Shown: one piece after another, positions 38,552 through 48,415 of the stretch
How the letters are laid out: every line of letters begins with the position of its first letter
Position numbering within the stretch: the stretch's first letter is position 1
DNA from: CADEEX01 sp040081555
Lineage (GTDB): Bacteria; Acidobacteriota; Vicinamibacteria; Vicinamibacterales; CAVVIG01
Length of the DNA stretch: 64,000 bases
Assembly (NCBI GenBank): GCA_040081555.1
Contig: JBEBGG010000003.1
Span: forward strand, 5,031-69,030
Direction: 5' to 3'
Translations under genes and position numbers: made by a program
The notes under the pieces: generated by a model
What the model was told of the DNA's origin: nothing
Databases searched by the model: none
The model's input: only the letters and a program-made list of their open reading frames with translations

Positions 38552-39313
38552 ATGAGTAGTACTGATTCTTCTCAAGGCGTCCTGTACATCGCGACAGGCG
38601 CGAAGTACATCCGCGCGGCCATTCGCTCAGCGGAAACCGTCCGGGCGCATTGCCCTGGCCTCGCCATCCATCTCTTTGCCGACTGGCAGCAGCACGGCTT
38701 CGACTTCGGCGCATCGCCACACCCGTTTTCGTCGGTCGAGCAGGTCACCGACCCGAATCGGCGCTCCAAAGTGGACTACATGGCACGCTCGCCGTTTGAC
38801 CACACACTCTTTCTCGACACCGACACCGCGGTCGTGAGGGACGTCCGGGGCGTGTTCGGCCTACTCGACCGCTTCGACGTCGCGGCGAGCCACGCACCCC
38901 GCCGTCCCACCTCGGGAAACCGCCACGTGTGGCGTGTGGCGATGCCGCATGCGTTTCCACAATTCAACAGCGGTGTCTTCCTGTTCCGAAAGTCGCCTGC
39001 TGTGGTGACGCTGCTTGACCAATGGCGGCACCACTATCACAGCGCGGGCTTCCCCCAGGATCAGGTGACGCTGCGAGAGCTCCTGTGGCTGAGCGACCTG
39101 CGCATTGCGACGCTGCCGCCGGAATACAACGTCCGCTTCATGAAGTACCACTACATGTGGGCAAAGCGCGAAGCCTCAACGTACATCTTCCACCGCCGGC
39201 GCTATCACGACGGGCCGTTCTTTCGTGTGCACAAGTGGATCCGCAGAGTCCGCCGGGCGTTAGCTCGCAGGGGTCTTGGACCACGCCGCTGGCTGGACGA
39301 TGCGCCGAAATGA
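38552..39313 (+). CDS. nucleotide-diphospho-sugar transferase (GT-A, GT8-like)
   Basis: A 253-residue protein. GVLYIATGAKYIRAAIRSAETV opens the fold and HTLFLDTDTAVVRD contains the DxD metal-binding motif. QFNSGVFLFRKS and FPQDQVTLRELLW are conserved acceptor-side segments. It probably transfers a sugar from a nucleotide donor to a growing glycan. Its stop overlaps the sulfotransferase ATG by ATGA, the first of four such overlaps in this operon. Confidence 0.83.
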   Translation: MSSTDSSQGVLYIATGAKYIRAAIRSAETVRAHCPGLAIHLFADWQQHGFDFGASPHPFSSVEQVTDPNRRSKVDYMARSPFDHTLFLDTDTAVVRDVRGVFGLLDRFDVAASHAPRRPTSGNRHVWRVAMPHAFPQFNSGVFLFRKSPAVVTLLDQWRHHYHSAGFPQDQVTLRELLWLSDLRIATLPPEYNVRFMKYHYMWAKREASTYIFHRRRYHDGPFFRVHKWIRRVRRALARRGLGPRRWLDDAPK

Positions 39314-40209
39314 CGTCTGCTGGGCCATTGCCCACCTTCCTCGTCATCGGCGCTGCCAAGGCAGGGACGACCACGCTGTACGAAATCCTGCGTCAGCATC
39401 CACAGGTGTTCCTGCCGTCAACCAAGGAGCCGGCGTTCTTTTGCGACGACGAGTACTACGAGCAGGGCGCCGACTGGTATCGGCGGACGTATTTTGGCGG
39501 GGCTGGCGGCCGTGTGAGCGGCGAGGCCACCTCCACCTACCTGTTCTGGAGCGGCAAGGTCGTGCCACGGCTGCAACACACCTACGGCGCGCAGTTGCCA
39601 CGCATCATCGCCATCTTCCGTGACCCGGTGGCGCTGGTCCACTCGTTCTACTGGCACAGCGTGCGTGAGGGGCGCGAAGATCTGGGCCTGCCAGAAGCAC
39701 TCGCTGCAGAGCCTGAGCGGCTGGCCCAACACGACGCCTTCCTCCGTCGTCGCGGCCGCATCGTCTACAGCTACCGCCAGATTGCCCGATACGCGTCACA
39801 CCTCCAGCCGTTTCTCGCCAGCATTCCGCCAGCGCGCCGGCTCTTTCTGTTGACCGAGGATCTCAGGGATTCTGGCAGTCTGGTCAAGAAGCTGGAGGCG
39901 TTTCTCGAACTGGAGCAGACGGCGACGCTGCGGCCGGTTGTGAGTAACGCCGCCGCCTTGCCGAGAAGCCCGCAGTTGCACCGCTGGCTGCGGGGCCAGT
40001 CCCGGGTCAAGGACGCGGCAAAGCGCCTGCTGCCACGGAACGTGCGGCAATGGTTGAAGGCCCGCGCCATCGACGCCAATCTGAAGCCGTTTCAGATTCC
40101 GCCGATCGACCCGACCATTGGCGACAACATCCGGCGCGGCTATGCCGAGGAAATGAAACGGCTCGAAGGCATCATCGGACGCGATCTGTCGCACTGGTAC
40201 GCGACATGA
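39310..40209 (+). CDS. PAPS-dependent sulfotransferase
   Basis: A 299-residue protein. FLVIGAAKAGTTTLYEILRQHP is the 5'-phosphosulfate loop (key residues GAAKAGTTT), and IIAIFRDPVALVHSFYWH the 3'-phosphate-binding motif RDPxxRxxS-like. SKEPAFFCDDEYY and the conserved KxxFF-type strand also fit. It probably sulfates a sugar hydroxyl on the surface polysaccharide. Both ends are fused to its neighbours by ATGA overlaps, so stoichiometric translation is likely. Confidence 0.88.
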   Translation: MTSAGPLPTFLVIGAAKAGTTTLYEILRQHPQVFLPSTKEPAFFCDDEYYEQGADWYRRTYFGGAGGRVSGEATSTYLFWSGKVVPRLQHTYGAQLPRIIAIFRDPVALVHSFYWHSVREGREDLGLPEALAAEPERLAQHDAFLRRRGRIVYSYRQIARYASHLQPFLASIPPARRLFLLTEDLRDSGSLVKKLEAFLELEQTATLRPVVSNAAALPRSPQLHRWLRGQSRVKDAAKRLLPRNVRQWLKARAIDANLKPFQIPPIDPTIGDNIRRGYAEEMKRLEGIIGRDLSHWYAT

Positions 40210-41120
40210 CGACCACACCAGATGCTGGGCGCCCCCCCGACTGCATCATTATCGGCGCCGCAAAAGCGGGCACGACCTCGCTCTTCAACATGCTGTCTCA
40301 GCACCCGCAGGTTGCGGCGTCGCGCTTCAAGGAGGCAAAGTTCTTCAGCGACGATGCGCGGTTTGCCAAGGGGTGGGACTGGTACCAGGATGAGTATTTT
40401 TCCGGCGCACAGGCGTCGCAGATGCGCCTCGATGCGACCCCTGCGTACTTGACGTGGAGCGACAAGACGGCGCCTCGCATCCTGGCCACCTACCGCCAGC
40501 AGCCGGTGAAGCTTGTGGCGATTCTTCGCGACCCGGTGGCGCGCACGTATTCGCACTATCGGCATCGCGTCAGCCTCGGGCACGACACGCTGTCCTTTCG
40601 AGAAGCCGTCGCCCAGGAAGACCAGCGACTGCGTGCGGACTGGGAGACGTTGTCGCGCACCGGCAATGGCAAGTTCGGCTACATCCGCGCCAGTTGCTAT
40701 GCGACGCGCCTCACGCCCTTCTTCGACCTGTTCGACCGCCAGGCGATCCATGTCATGCTGCAGGACGATCTGGCGCCTGATCGCATCCACGAGACGGTTA
40801 GGCGGCTGCTGACGTTTCTCGATCTCGATAGCACCATCACTCTGCGTCCAGTGCACCTCAACGTGCCGACGCAGGCGCGTTCACAACTACTGGCCAGGCA
40901 GTACTGGCGTCTCAAGAAGACCGTGGCCAAGCGGATCGCGACGACGCTGATTCCGGCGTCGTGGCGCGAGCGAGCCGTTGGGCTCTTGTTTGCGGCGTCG
41001 ACCAATCCACCGATGGAGCCCGATCTCGAGCGCATGCTTCGGCTTCGATTTGCCGACGAGGTCCGCGCGTGCGCGGCCCTGGTGCAGCGCGACCTGTCAC
41101 ACTGGCTCCCCTCGGCATGA
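40206..41120 (+). CDS. PAPS-dependent sulfotransferase, paralogue of the previous gene
   Basis: A 304-residue protein. CIIIGAAKAGTTSLFNML is the 5'-phosphosulfate loop, FKEAKFFSDD the KxxFF strand, and LVAILRDPVARTYSHY the 3'-phosphate-binding motif. The clear similarity to the upstream sulfotransferase suggests tandem duplication, with each probably sulfating a different position. It starts inside the previous stop (ATGA) and ends in the start of a GT4 gene. Confidence 0.88.
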   Translation: MTTTPDAGRPPDCIIIGAAKAGTTSLFNMLSQHPQVAASRFKEAKFFSDDARFAKGWDWYQDEYFSGAQASQMRLDATPAYLTWSDKTAPRILATYRQQPVKLVAILRDPVARTYSHYRHRVSLGHDTLSFREAVAQEDQRLRADWETLSRTGNGKFGYIRASCYATRLTPFFDLFDRQAIHVMLQDDLAPDRIHETVRRLLTFLDLDSTITLRPVHLNVPTQARSQLLARQYWRLKKTVAKRIATTLIPASWRERAVGLLFAASTNPPMEPDLERMLRLRFADEVRACAALVQRDLSHWLPSA

Positions 41121-42235
41121 TCGCTCACGTGGCGGCACCCGCGCCTCACGTGGCGCTCGTGTTTTCGTCGTTGCAGGGCGCTGGCATCCAGCGCGTCATG
41201 CTGACGCTGGCCGAAGGATTCATCGCCCGCGGCCTGCGAGTGGACCTTGTGGTGGTCAACGCTGCCGGCGCTCTGCGGCAGGACGTGCCGCCGCAGGCGC
41301 GGCTCGTCGATCTGCGCGCACGCGGCGCACTCCACGGACTGCCGGCGCTGGTCCGATACTTCCGCCGGGAACGGCCGCAGGCCGCGCTGTCCTCGCAGAC
41401 CCATCACAACGTGGTCGCGATTGCGGCGCGGTGGCTGGCCGGCGTGCCGATGCGACTGGCGGTCAGCGTCCACGTCGCACTGGACGCGGTCCTCCGTGAA
41501 TCGCCCGGCTGGAAGGAACGGACCTTTCCCCTGCTCGCCCGACTGCTCTACCCGCGCGCTGATGCGATCGTGGCCGTGTCCCAGGGAACAGCCGAAGGCT
41601 TCTCAAGAGCCACCGGCGTGCCGCTGGCCGCTGTCACCGTCATCCACAATCCCATCGTGACGCCGACGGTGTTCACCAGGGCGGCCATGCCGGTCGACCA
41701 TCCGTGGTGTGCAGACACCGAGCCGCCGCTATTGCTGTCGGTCGGCAGACTCACCCGCCAGAAGGACCACGACACACTGATTCGTGCCTTCGCGCTCGTC
41801 AGAGCCGCCAGACCAGCACGACTCATCATCCTGGGAGAGGGCGAAGATCGCCCGGCGCTCGAGCGCCTGGTCCACGCACTCGGGCTCGACGACGATGTGC
41901 AATTGCCTGGGTTCACGATCAACCCGCTGGCCTACATGGCCAACGCCAGGCTCTTTGTGTTGTCGTCGCGGTGGGAAGGATTTGGCAATGTGGTCGTCGA
42001 GGCGATGGCGTGCGGAACGCCCGTCGTCAGCACGGATTGCCCGAGCGGTCCGGCCGAGATTCTCGACGGCGGCGCGGTCGGCCGACTGACTCCCGTCGGC
42101 GACCCGAAGGCCCTCGCCGAGGCCATTTGCCTGGAACTCGACCACCCGACGCCGCCCGAGCGGCTGCGGGAGCGCGCCATGGCATTCACTGCCGACGCAG
42201 CCGTCGATCGCTACCTGCGCGTGTTGCTGCCATGA
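41117..42235 (+). CDS. glycosyltransferase family 4
   Basis: A 372-residue GT-B enzyme. HVALVFSSLQGAGIQRVMLTLA is the N-terminal acceptor half. PLLLSVGRLTRQKDHDTLI and SRWEGFGNVVVEAMACGTPVV (key E-x7-E) form the donor-binding half. It most resembles GT4 enzymes of capsule or O-antigen assembly. Translationally coupled on both sides by ATGA. Confidence 0.88.
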   Translation: MIAHVAAPAPHVALVFSSLQGAGIQRVMLTLAEGFIARGLRVDLVVVNAAGALRQDVPPQARLVDLRARGALHGLPALVRYFRRERPQAALSSQTHHNVVAIAARWLAGVPMRLAVSVHVALDAVLRESPGWKERTFPLLARLLYPRADAIVAVSQGTAEGFSRATGVPLAAVTVIHNPIVTPTVFTRAAMPVDHPWCADTEPPLLLSVGRLTRQKDHDTLIRAFALVRAARPARLIILGEGEDRPALERLVHALGLDDDVQLPGFTINPLAYMANARLFVLSSRWEGFGNVVVEAMACGTPVVSTDCPSGPAEILDGGAVGRLTPVGDPKALAEAICLELDHPTPPERLRERAMAFTADAAVDRYLRVLLP

Positions 42236-43356
42236 AGGTCGTCCACGTCATCACCGACCTTCAGACGGGCGGAGCGCAGGTGATGCTGCGGCAACTCGTG
42301 CCCCGGCTGCAGGCATGCGGGGTCGAGAACACCATCGTCTCCCTCGGCGCCATCAGCCCGGACTTCGAAGGGCTGCGCACCATGGCCGGGCTCCACTCGC
42401 TGCACATGAGGGCCAAGGTCCCAAGCGTGTCGGCGCTGGTCCGCCTCAGGCGACTCCTGAGCGCCACACGGCCAGATGTGATTCACACCTGGCTGTATCA
42501 CGCCGATCTTCTGGGAGGACTGGCGGTGGTGCCGCCGGCCGTGGCGCCGGTCATTTGGGGCCTGCACCACACGCCGAGTCCCGCCGAACGTTTCAAGACG
42601 ACCACGGCGGCGATTGTGCGCCTCAACGCTGCGCTCTCGTCGTTGGTCCCGGCCCGCATCGTCTGTTGCGCGCATGCCTCGAAAGACGCCCACATCGCGC
42701 GTGGCTACGACAGCAGTCGGATGACCGTCATCTGCAACGGATTCGATTGTGACGCCTTCACGATTGCGCCCGAGTCCAGAGCCTCGTTGCGCCAGGAGCT
42801 CGGTCTTGCGGACGAGACGCCACTGGTGGCGCTGATGGCGCGGTTCCACCCGCAGAAAGACCACCGTACGTTCGTGCGGGCCGCCGCACAGCTGCACCGC
42901 GTGAGGCCGGACGTGCACTTTGTGCTGGCAGGAGGCGGCGTGGACGATACCAACCTCGCCCTGCGTGACTGGATTTCCGCCACGCCGTGCGCAGACCGCT
43001 TTCATCTGCTCGGCCTGCGGCGCGACATGCCGCGGCTGATGGCGGCCGTCGACCTTCTGGCAAGTGCGGCGTGTTATGGCGAGGCCCTGCCGCTGGTCCT
43101 TGGCGAAGCGATGGCCTGCGGCGTCCCCTGCGTCACGACCGACGTCGGCGACTCGGCGCGGCTGGTCAGCGACACAGGGCGAGTCGTGCCACCAGGTGAT
43201 GCCGACGCGATGGCCGGGGCCTGGGCCTCACTATTGAAGATGCCGCCCGACCAACGCCGTCAACTGGGCGAACAAGCCAGAGCGCGCATCCGCGAACACT
43301 TCTCGCTCTCCGGCTACGTGGCCGAGCATCTGGCGCTCTACGAGAGCGTCCGCTAG
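42232..43356 (+). CDS. glycosyltransferase family 4
   Basis: A 374-residue GT-B enzyme. MKVVHVITDLQTGGAQVML opens the fold; PLVALMARFHPQKDHRTFV and YGEALPLVLGEAMACGVPCV (E-x7-E) form the donor site. It is the last gene of the coupled operon. Its final 4 bases overlap the end of the convergent aldo/keto reductase gene. Confidence 0.88.
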   Translation: MKVVHVITDLQTGGAQVMLRQLVPRLQACGVENTIVSLGAISPDFEGLRTMAGLHSLHMRAKVPSVSALVRLRRLLSATRPDVIHTWLYHADLLGGLAVVPPAVAPVIWGLHHTPSPAERFKTTTAAIVRLNAALSSLVPARIVCCAHASKDAHIARGYDSSRMTVICNGFDCDAFTIAPESRASLRQELGLADETPLVALMARFHPQKDHRTFVRAAAQLHRVRPDVHFVLAGGGVDDTNLALRDWISATPCADRFHLLGLRRDMPRLMAAVDLLASAACYGEALPLVLGEAMACGVPCVTTDVGDSARLVSDTGRVVPPGDADAMAGAWASLLKMPPDQRRQLGEQARARIREHFSLSGYVAEHLALYESVR

Positions 43357-44342
43357 CGGTCCACCCACTTCATGAATTCCGGCGGGTAGCGCTCGCCGAA
43401 GCCGGCGGTGAGCGTGAAGGTCGCGTTCAAGGTCGCGATGTCGTCCGCGCTCAAGGCGAGTGCCGTCGCCCCTACGTTGCTCTCGAGATGCGTACGCCGC
43501 TTCGTGCCGGGAATCGGCACGATGTCGTCGCCACGCGCGAGGAGCCAGGCCAGCGCGAGCTGAGACGACGAGCACGCCCTGACCTTCGCCACTTTCTCGA
43601 GCTCCGCCACCAGCTCCAGGTTCTGCTTGAACGAGTCGCCTTGAAACCGTGGCAGATGCAACCGCACATCGCCCCGCGCGAACGCGTCGCTGCTGGTGAG
43701 AGTGCCTGAGAGGATGCCTCGTCCCAACGGGCTGAACGGCACAAAGCCGATCCCGAGTTCGCGGCACGCCGGAATCACCTGCGCCTCTGGTTCCCGCCAC
43801 CACAACGAATACTCACTCTGAAGCGCCGTGATCTGATGCACGGCACAGGCACGCCGCAGTGCCGAGGGCCCAGCCTCTGAGAGCCCGAGATAGCGGACCT
43901 TCCCCGCGTCCACCAGCCGCGCCATCGCGCCCACGGACTCTTCAACCGGCACCTGCGGGTCGAGACGATGCAGATAGAACAGGTCGATCACGTCCACACC
44001 CAGCCGCATCAGACTCTCGTCGCAGGAGCGAGCAATCGCGGCCGGCGAGCCGTCGAGCGCCGACCGCGTGCCGGCCGCTCCACCGGAAATCCCGCACTTG
44101 GTGGCGAGGAAGATCTCGTGGCGACGCTCGCGCACCACCGGACCGATGAGCCGTTCGTTGCCGCCGAACCCGTAGGTCGCTGCGGTGTCGAGAAAGGTGA
44201 CACCGAGGTCAAGCGCGCGATGCAGCGTGCGGACCGACTCCACATCGTCGCCAGGGCCGTAGCACTCGGACATGCCCGCGCAGCCAAGGCCGAGCGCCGA
44301 CACCAGGGGACCGTTGGAACCAAGTCGTCGCTGATGCATCAC
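43353..44342 (-). CDS. aldo/keto reductase
   Basis: A 329-residue NADPH-dependent oxidoreductase of the AKR TIM-barrel superfamily. The catalytic tetrad is visible: Asp and Tyr in FLDTAATYG, Lys in FLATKCG and His in LFYLHRLD. NADP-binding segments include VPIPGTKRRTHLESN. It resembles the YajO/AKR12-13 type with a broad carbonyl substrate range. ATG at 44342 is preceded by AGAGGG. It lies 25 bases downstream of a zinc alcohol dehydrogenase and may be co-transcribed with it. Confidence 0.88.
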   Translation of the reverse strand: MMHQRRLGSNGPLVSALGLGCAGMSECYGPGDDVESVRTLHRALDLGVTFLDTAATYGFGGNERLIGPVVRERRHEIFLATKCGISGGAAGTRSALDGSPAAIARSCDESLMRLGVDVIDLFYLHRLDPQVPVEESVGAMARLVDAGKVRYLGLSEAGPSALRRACAVHQITALQSEYSLWWREPEAQVIPACRELGIGFVPFSPLGRGILSGTLTSSDAFARGDVRLHLPRFQGDSFKQNLELVAELEKVAKVRACSSSQLALAWLLARGDDIVPIPGTKRRTHLESNVGATALALSADDIATLNATFTLTAGFGERYPPEFMKWVDR

Positions 44343-44367
44343 TACCCTCTCTTCATCGTGCCGCGCG

Positions 44368-45426
44368 CTATCGCCCGAGCGTCTCCATCTCGATCACGAA
44401 GCGATACTTGACGTCGCTCTTGACCATGCGCGCATACGCCTCGTTGATCTGAGGCATCGCAATCTTCTCCACGTCGCAGACAATGCGCTTGTCGGCGCAG
44501 TAGTCGAGCATGGCCTGCGTCTCAGGAATGCCGCCAATCAGCGAGCCGGCAATGGCGCGACGCTCGAAAATCAACATGCCGGCGGTCGGCGACGGATGCG
44601 GCAACTCCGGCACGCCCAACAGCACGAGAACCCCATCGCGCCTGAGCAGCGTCGTATACGCGTCCAGACTGTGCGAATACGCCACCGTATCCAGAATCAG
44701 GTCGAAGGTGCGAACGTGCTGACGCATGGCCGCCGCGTCGGTCGACAAGACGACCTCGTCGGCACCGAGCCGCCTGGCGTCGTCCACCTTTCCGGGCGAC
44801 GTGGTGAACAGCACCGTGTGCGCGCCAAGGGCGTGCGCAAACTTGAGGCCCATGTGACCCAGTCCGCCGAGGCCAACGATGCCGACTTTCTTGCCAGGGC
44901 CGGCCTCCCAGTGCACCAGCGGCGACCAGGTGGTGACGCCGGCACAGAGCAGCGGCGCCGCGGCCGCCATGTCCAACTCGGGCGAGATGTGCAGGCAGAA
45001 GTCCTGATGAACGACGATGTGGCTGGAGTAGCCGCCGTAGGTGTGATCGCCAGGCCGATGCGCATCGGGGCTGTTGTAGGTGTAGGTCGTCGAGCCGGTG
45101 TCGCAGTACTGCTCGAGCCCGGCGCGGCAGCTCGGGCACGTCCGACACGAGTCGACCATGCAACCCACGCCGGCCCGATCACCCACGGCGAACCCGCGCA
45201 CGTTGCGCCCAACCGCCGAGACCCGGCCGACGATCTCATGCCCGGGCACGCACGGATACAGCGTACCGGCCCATTCACTTCGTACGGTGTGCAGGTCTGA
45301 ATGGCAGACTCCGCAAAACAGAATCTCAATCTGGACGTCGTCTGGTCCGGGCTCGCGCCGCTCGACGGCAAACGGAACAAGCGGCGACGATTTGTCGTGG
45401 GCAGCGTAGGCGCGAGCAAGAGCCAT
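44368..45426 (-). CDS. zinc-dependent NAD(P) alcohol dehydrogenase, CAD/YahK type
   Basis: A 352-residue medium-chain dehydrogenase. The catalytic zinc is bound by FCGVCHSDLH and GHE, the structural zinc by CRTCPSCRAGLEQYC (four Cys), and the cofactor by GIVGLGGLGHMGL. Its length and motifs fit cinnamyl-alcohol-dehydrogenase-like aldehyde reductases (YahK). The upstream TAGAAT lies 6 bases before the ATG and no SD is present. Confidence 0.9.
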   Translation of the reverse strand: MALARAYAAHDKSSPLVPFAVERREPGPDDVQIEILFCGVCHSDLHTVRSEWAGTLYPCVPGHEIVGRVSAVGRNVRGFAVGDRAGVGCMVDSCRTCPSCRAGLEQYCDTGSTTYTYNSPDAHRPGDHTYGGYSSHIVVHQDFCLHISPELDMAAAAPLLCAGVTTWSPLVHWEAGPGKKVGIVGLGGLGHMGLKFAHALGAHTVLFTTSPGKVDDARRLGADEVVLSTDAAAMRQHVRTFDLILDTVAYSHSLDAYTTLLRRDGVLVLLGVPELPHPSPTAGMLIFERRAIAGSLIGGIPETQAMLDYCADKRIVCDVEKIAMPQINEAYARMVKSDVKYRFVIEMETLGR

Positions 45427-45432
45427 CGCGCT

Positions 45433-45438
45433 ATTCTA
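45433..45438 (-). promoter_or_regulatory. TAGAAT -10 element, leaderless layout
   Basis: On the minus strand, TAGAAT is followed by exactly 6 bases and then ATG 45426. The region to the divergent ABC transporter is only 46 bases long. Confidence 0.5.
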
Positions 45439-45472
45439 GTGCCCGAATCTCTCACGCCTCGGTCTGACACCT

Positions 45473-47242
45473 ATGTCTCTGCTCTATAAATATCTGAAGG
45501 CCCACACGGCGCTTGTCGGTCTGGCGTTGGTGCTGGCCGCCATCAACCAGATCTTCTCGCTGCTCGATCCGCTGATCTTCCGGCATGTGATCGATGAGTA
45601 TGCGACGCGCTTTTCCGACTACACCACCGGGCAGTTCTTCCGCGGCGTCAGCCTGCTGCTTGGCGCCGCGGTGGGCGTGGCGTTTGTGTCGAGGGTGGCC
45701 AAGAATTTTCAGGACTATTGCATCAGCGTCATCACGCAGCGCATCGGCGCACAGATTTATGCGGACGGGATCAGCCACTCACTGAAGCTGCCCTACGCGG
45801 TCTTCGAAGATCAGCGCAGCGGCGAAACCCTCGGGCGGCTGCAGAAGGTGCGCACCGACGTCGAGAAGCTCATTGCCATCTCGATCAACGTGCTGTTCAC
45901 GTCGGTGGTCGGCATCATCTTCGTGGTGATCTACTCGTTCAGTGTCCACTGGGTGATTGCCCCGGTGTACTTCGCCACAGTGCCAGTGCTGGGCGTGCTC
46001 AGCTCGGTGCTGAGCCGAAAGATCAAGACGATTCAGAAGGTCATCGTCGCGGAAACCACGGCGCTGGCCGGGTCGACCACCGAATCGCTGCGCAACATCG
46101 AACTGGTCAAGAGCCTGGGCCTGGCCGAACAGGAGATTGCCCGGCTCAACGCCACCACCGGCAAGATCCTCCAGCTCGAACTCAAGAAGGTGCGCTACAT
46201 CCGGAGCCTCAGTTTCATCCAGGGGACGACGGTGAACTTCCTGCGCACGAGCATCCTGTTCCTGATGCTCTATCTGATTTTCGCCAGGGCGATCACTGTC
46301 GGGCAGTTCTTCTCACTGTTCATCTATTCGTTCTTCATCTTTGGCCCGCTGCAGGAACTCGGCAACGTCATCAACGTGTATCGCGAGACCGAGGTCTCGC
46401 TCAACGCCTTCCGCGCCATTCTGCAGATGCCGCTGGAACCCAAGCCAGCCAACCCTGCTCCGGTGAAAGACCTCCAGCGCCTCACCTTCGAGCACGTCAC
46501 GTTCAAGCATCAATCCGCGACCTCTCCGGCCCTCACCGACATCTCCTTCGAAGTGGAGCGCGGCGACACCATTGCCTTTGTCGGCCCCTCGGGCTCGGGC
46601 AAGACGACACTCGTGAAGCTGCTGGTCGGGCTGTACCCGCCGCAGTCTGGTGACATCCTCTACAACGGCCACAGCGCGGCCACCGTGGACCTCGACCAGC
46701 TGCGCGAACGTATCGGTTTCGTCACGCAGGACACGCAGCTCTTCTCTGGCTCGATTCGCGAGAACTTGCTGTTTGTGAACCCGACGGCCACCGACGCGCA
46801 GTGCCTCGAGGTGCTGCGTCAGGCGTCGTGCGACGGCCTGCTGGCGCGGGCAGAAAAGGGCCTGGACACGGTGATCGGCGAAGGGGGCGTGAAGGTGTCT
46901 GGCGGCGAGAAGCAACGCCTCTCGATTGCTCGGGCGTTGCTGCGCCGGCCGCATCTGCTGGTCTTCGACGAAGCGACCTCGTCGCTCGATTCACTGACGG
47001 AAGAGGACATCACCACGACCATCCGCGAGGTTGGTGTCAATCGCGACGTCATGACGATTCTCATCGCCCACCGTCTGTCGACAATCATGCACGCCGACCG
47101 CATCTTCGTCCTGGAGCGCGGCCGCATCGTCGAATCGGGCCCACACGCCGAGTTGCTCGAGCAGAAGGGCCTCTACTACGCGATGTGGCGCCAGCAGATC
47201 GGCGAGCGCCGGCCGCAGGTCTCTCCGGCACTGAGGAGCTGA
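45473..47242 (+). CDS. ABC exporter, fused permease and ATPase
   Basis: A 589-residue protein: six membrane helices (about 1-310) followed by the nucleotide-binding domain. Walker A is GPSGSGKTTL, the signature VSGGEKQRLSIARA, Walker B LLVFDEATSSLDS, and the H-loop AHRLST. It functions as a homodimer or with a partner half-transporter to export lipids, peptides or drugs. There is no accessory gene in the operon to narrow the substrate. Convergent with hemH. Confidence 0.9.
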   Translation: MSLLYKYLKAHTALVGLALVLAAINQIFSLLDPLIFRHVIDEYATRFSDYTTGQFFRGVSLLLGAAVGVAFVSRVAKNFQDYCISVITQRIGAQIYADGISHSLKLPYAVFEDQRSGETLGRLQKVRTDVEKLIAISINVLFTSVVGIIFVVIYSFSVHWVIAPVYFATVPVLGVLSSVLSRKIKTIQKVIVAETTALAGSTTESLRNIELVKSLGLAEQEIARLNATTGKILQLELKKVRYIRSLSFIQGTTVNFLRTSILFLMLYLIFARAITVGQFFSLFIYSFFIFGPLQELGNVINVYRETEVSLNAFRAILQMPLEPKPANPAPVKDLQRLTFEHVTFKHQSATSPALTDISFEVERGDTIAFVGPSGSGKTTLVKLLVGLYPPQSGDILYNGHSAATVDLDQLRERIGFVTQDTQLFSGSIRENLLFVNPTATDAQCLEVLRQASCDGLLARAEKGLDTVIGEGGVKVSGGEKQRLSIARALLRRPHLLVFDEATSSLDSLTEEDITTTIREVGVNRDVMTILIAHRLSTIMHADRIFVLERGRIVESGPHAELLEQKGLYYAMWRQQIGERRPQVSPALRS

Positions 47243-47276
47243 CCGAAGCCGCTTCAGCTGGTCGCTGTCTCTGTAG

Positions 47277-48314
47277 TTAGGAGACCGGGCGTGAAGGGCG
47301 GCCGGCTGAGGGAGGCGGACCTTCGACGCGCTCGGGCGGTGCGGCGGAGACAATCGGGAGCGGCACGCCGTGCTGGTAGCGGCGCCACGTCTGCTCCACC
47401 ACGTCCGCCATCATGTCGAGAAACGCCGGCGCGTCGTTCACCGCGGCGGCGCGTGCCATCGGCAGGCCAAGATCCCGGCACGTATCTGCGGCTTCGTGAT
47501 CGAGGTCGTAGAGGACCTCGACGTGATCGCAGAGAAACCCGATCGGACACAACACCGCGGCGGCCAGGCCGGCCGCGTGCTCAGCCCGCAAATAGTCATT
47601 CACATCAGGTCCGAGCCACGGATCTTCGGGACGTCCGCTACGGCTCTGAAAGACCAGCGCCCAGTCGGCCATGCCGGCACGCTCGGCGACCCGGGCGGCG
47701 CTTTCAAGCAGCTGGCGCTTGTAGCCCGCCGCGCCACCCATGGACTCGGGAATACTGTGGGCCGTAAACACCAGGCGTGCACCGGCACGCACCGCCTCCG
47801 GCAAGCGACCGCGCGCGGTGGCCACGTTCGCCGCGTTGCTGTTGATGAAGCCCGGCGCCAGGTGCCAGTCCGCCACGTAGGTGACCTCGACGTCACGGCC
47901 GCCCTGTCCAACCACCGCCCCTCGCGCGTCAGTAACATTCTGCCGGTACTGCGTGCAGCTCGAGTACGACCGGTGTGCGGCGCAAATGAATCCCACGGCA
48001 CGGCGGACGCCGGCCGCGGCCATCTCGCCCACCGTTTCCGGTAGCAGCGGGTGCCAGTTGCGCATGCCGAGGTACACGGGCACATCAATGCCGCGCGCGA
48101 CCAAGCGGGTCTTCAGACCATCGGCTTGTCGACGCGTGATGGCGGTGAGCGGCGAGACACCGCCGAAGAGGTCGTAATGCTTCGCCACGGCCTCCACTCG
48201 TTCAGCCGGGACACGACGGCCGCGCAGGACATTCGCGAGAAACGGGCGCACATCGTCTGGCCCCTCAGGGCCACCAAACGCAACGACAAGAACGGCGTCG
48301 AACGGACGAGTCAT
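47277..48314 (-). CDS. hemH: ferrochelatase
   Basis: A 345-residue enzyme that inserts ferrous iron into protoporphyrin IX, the last haem step. VAFGGPEGPDDVRPFL, the catalytic-His region TAHSIPESM, and FLCDHVEVLYDLDHEA are family hallmarks. Segment FICAAHRSYSSCTQYRQNV is also typical. ATG 48314 is chosen because GAGG lies about 4 bases upstream and the longer frame has no RBS. The haem supply fits the several c-type cytochromes in the window. Confidence 0.92.
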   Translation of the reverse strand: MTRPFDAVLVVAFGGPEGPDDVRPFLANVLRGRRVPAERVEAVAKHYDLFGGVSPLTAITRRQADGLKTRLVARGIDVPVYLGMRNWHPLLPETVGEMAAAGVRRAVGFICAAHRSYSSCTQYRQNVTDARGAVVGQGGRDVEVTYVADWHLAPGFINSNAANVATARGRLPEAVRAGARLVFTAHSIPESMGGAAGYKRQLLESAARVAERAGMADWALVFQSRSGRPEDPWLGPDVNDYLRAEHAAGLAAAVLCPIGFLCDHVEVLYDLDHEAADTCRDLGLPMARAAAVNDAPAFLDMMADVVEQTWRRYQHGVPLPIVSAAPPERVEGPPPSAGRPSRPVS

Positions 48315-48415
48315 TGAACCTCGGTACAGTGCCGGAAGCGCCGGCGACACGAATGTGCGTTAGTGTATGCCGTCACGGGCACCGGGGGGTGCCGGCGTGC
48401 TGGAGGAATTGATTG

